A stretch of DNA of 5,882 nt from Klebsiella pneumoniae (lineage in GTDB: Bacteria > Bacteroidota > Bacteroidia > Flavobacteriales > Flavobacteriaceae). The stretch spans positions 1 to 5,882 of the forward strand of contig CALPPA020000119.1 of the NCBI GenBank assembly GCA_943325355.2, written 5' to 3'. The notes beneath the pieces are model-generated. The model made no database searches, was not told the DNA's origin, and was given only the letters and a program-made list of their open reading frames with translations. A program made the position numbers and the translations under genes. Shown in pieces: positions 5,833 through 5,882 of the stretch. Numbering within the stretch: the stretch's first letter is position 1; every line of letters begins with the position of its first letter.

Positions 5833-5882
5833 CCATCTCAATTTTGGACTGATTATTGCCAATTGAATAGTAAATAAATGGG

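Overview
The window looks like a stretch of chromosome from a Bacteroidota species, most likely a flavobacterium. The DNA is strongly A/T-rich and no start codon has a Shine-Dalgarno sequence. Several genes are preceded by the Bacteroidota -7 promoter motif TAnnTTTG. The protein families also fit: a periplasmic-propeller/LuxR regulator of the type found only in this phylum, and a lipoprotein with a short Bacteroidota-style lipobox. The genus is an inference; there is no rRNA or other phylogenetic marker here.

Layout, left to right. Positions 1-58 (minus strand) hold the first 19 codons of an exported protein that runs off the left edge. Positions 59-302 are a 244-base gap with no gene. It carries two perfect 11-bp tandem repeats, a third imperfect copy and a distant inverted copy, which together form a candidate operator. 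Positions 303-3086 (minus) encode a 927-residue membrane-anchored transcription regulator: signal peptide, beta-propeller sensor, triple-tyrosine (Y_Y_Y) domain, one membrane helix, coiled coil and LuxR-type DNA-binding domain. Positions 3104-3130 are a clear rho-independent terminator (minus). Positions 3165-4367 (minus) encode a 400-residue dehydrogenase of the AlaDH/PNT superfamily; its motifs match the lysine-ketoglutarate reductase/Lys1 branch (saccharopine metabolism) rather than alanine dehydrogenase. Positions 4368-4593 are a divergent promoter region with one good -7 element on each strand. Positions 4594-5793 (plus) encode a serine hydrolase lipoprotein of the class C beta-lactamase/DD-peptidase family. 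The last 89 bases contain a further promoter, apparently for a gene beginning at the right edge.

How the genes may work together. The regulator and the exported protein after it point the same way and are separated by a repeat-bearing gap. This is the arrangement of flavobacterial nutrient-uptake loci, where such a regulator sits directly upstream of a SusC/SusD-type outer-membrane uptake pair. The uptake system itself lies outside the window, so this link is inference. The saccharopine-type dehydrogenase and the serine hydrolase are divergently transcribed, and nothing in the sequence ties them to each other or to the regulator. Overall the window looks mostly ordinary. The parts most worth a second look are the repeat cluster at 128-254, the unresolved promoter and start of the regulator, and the single-domain lysine-ketoglutarate-reductase-like enzyme.
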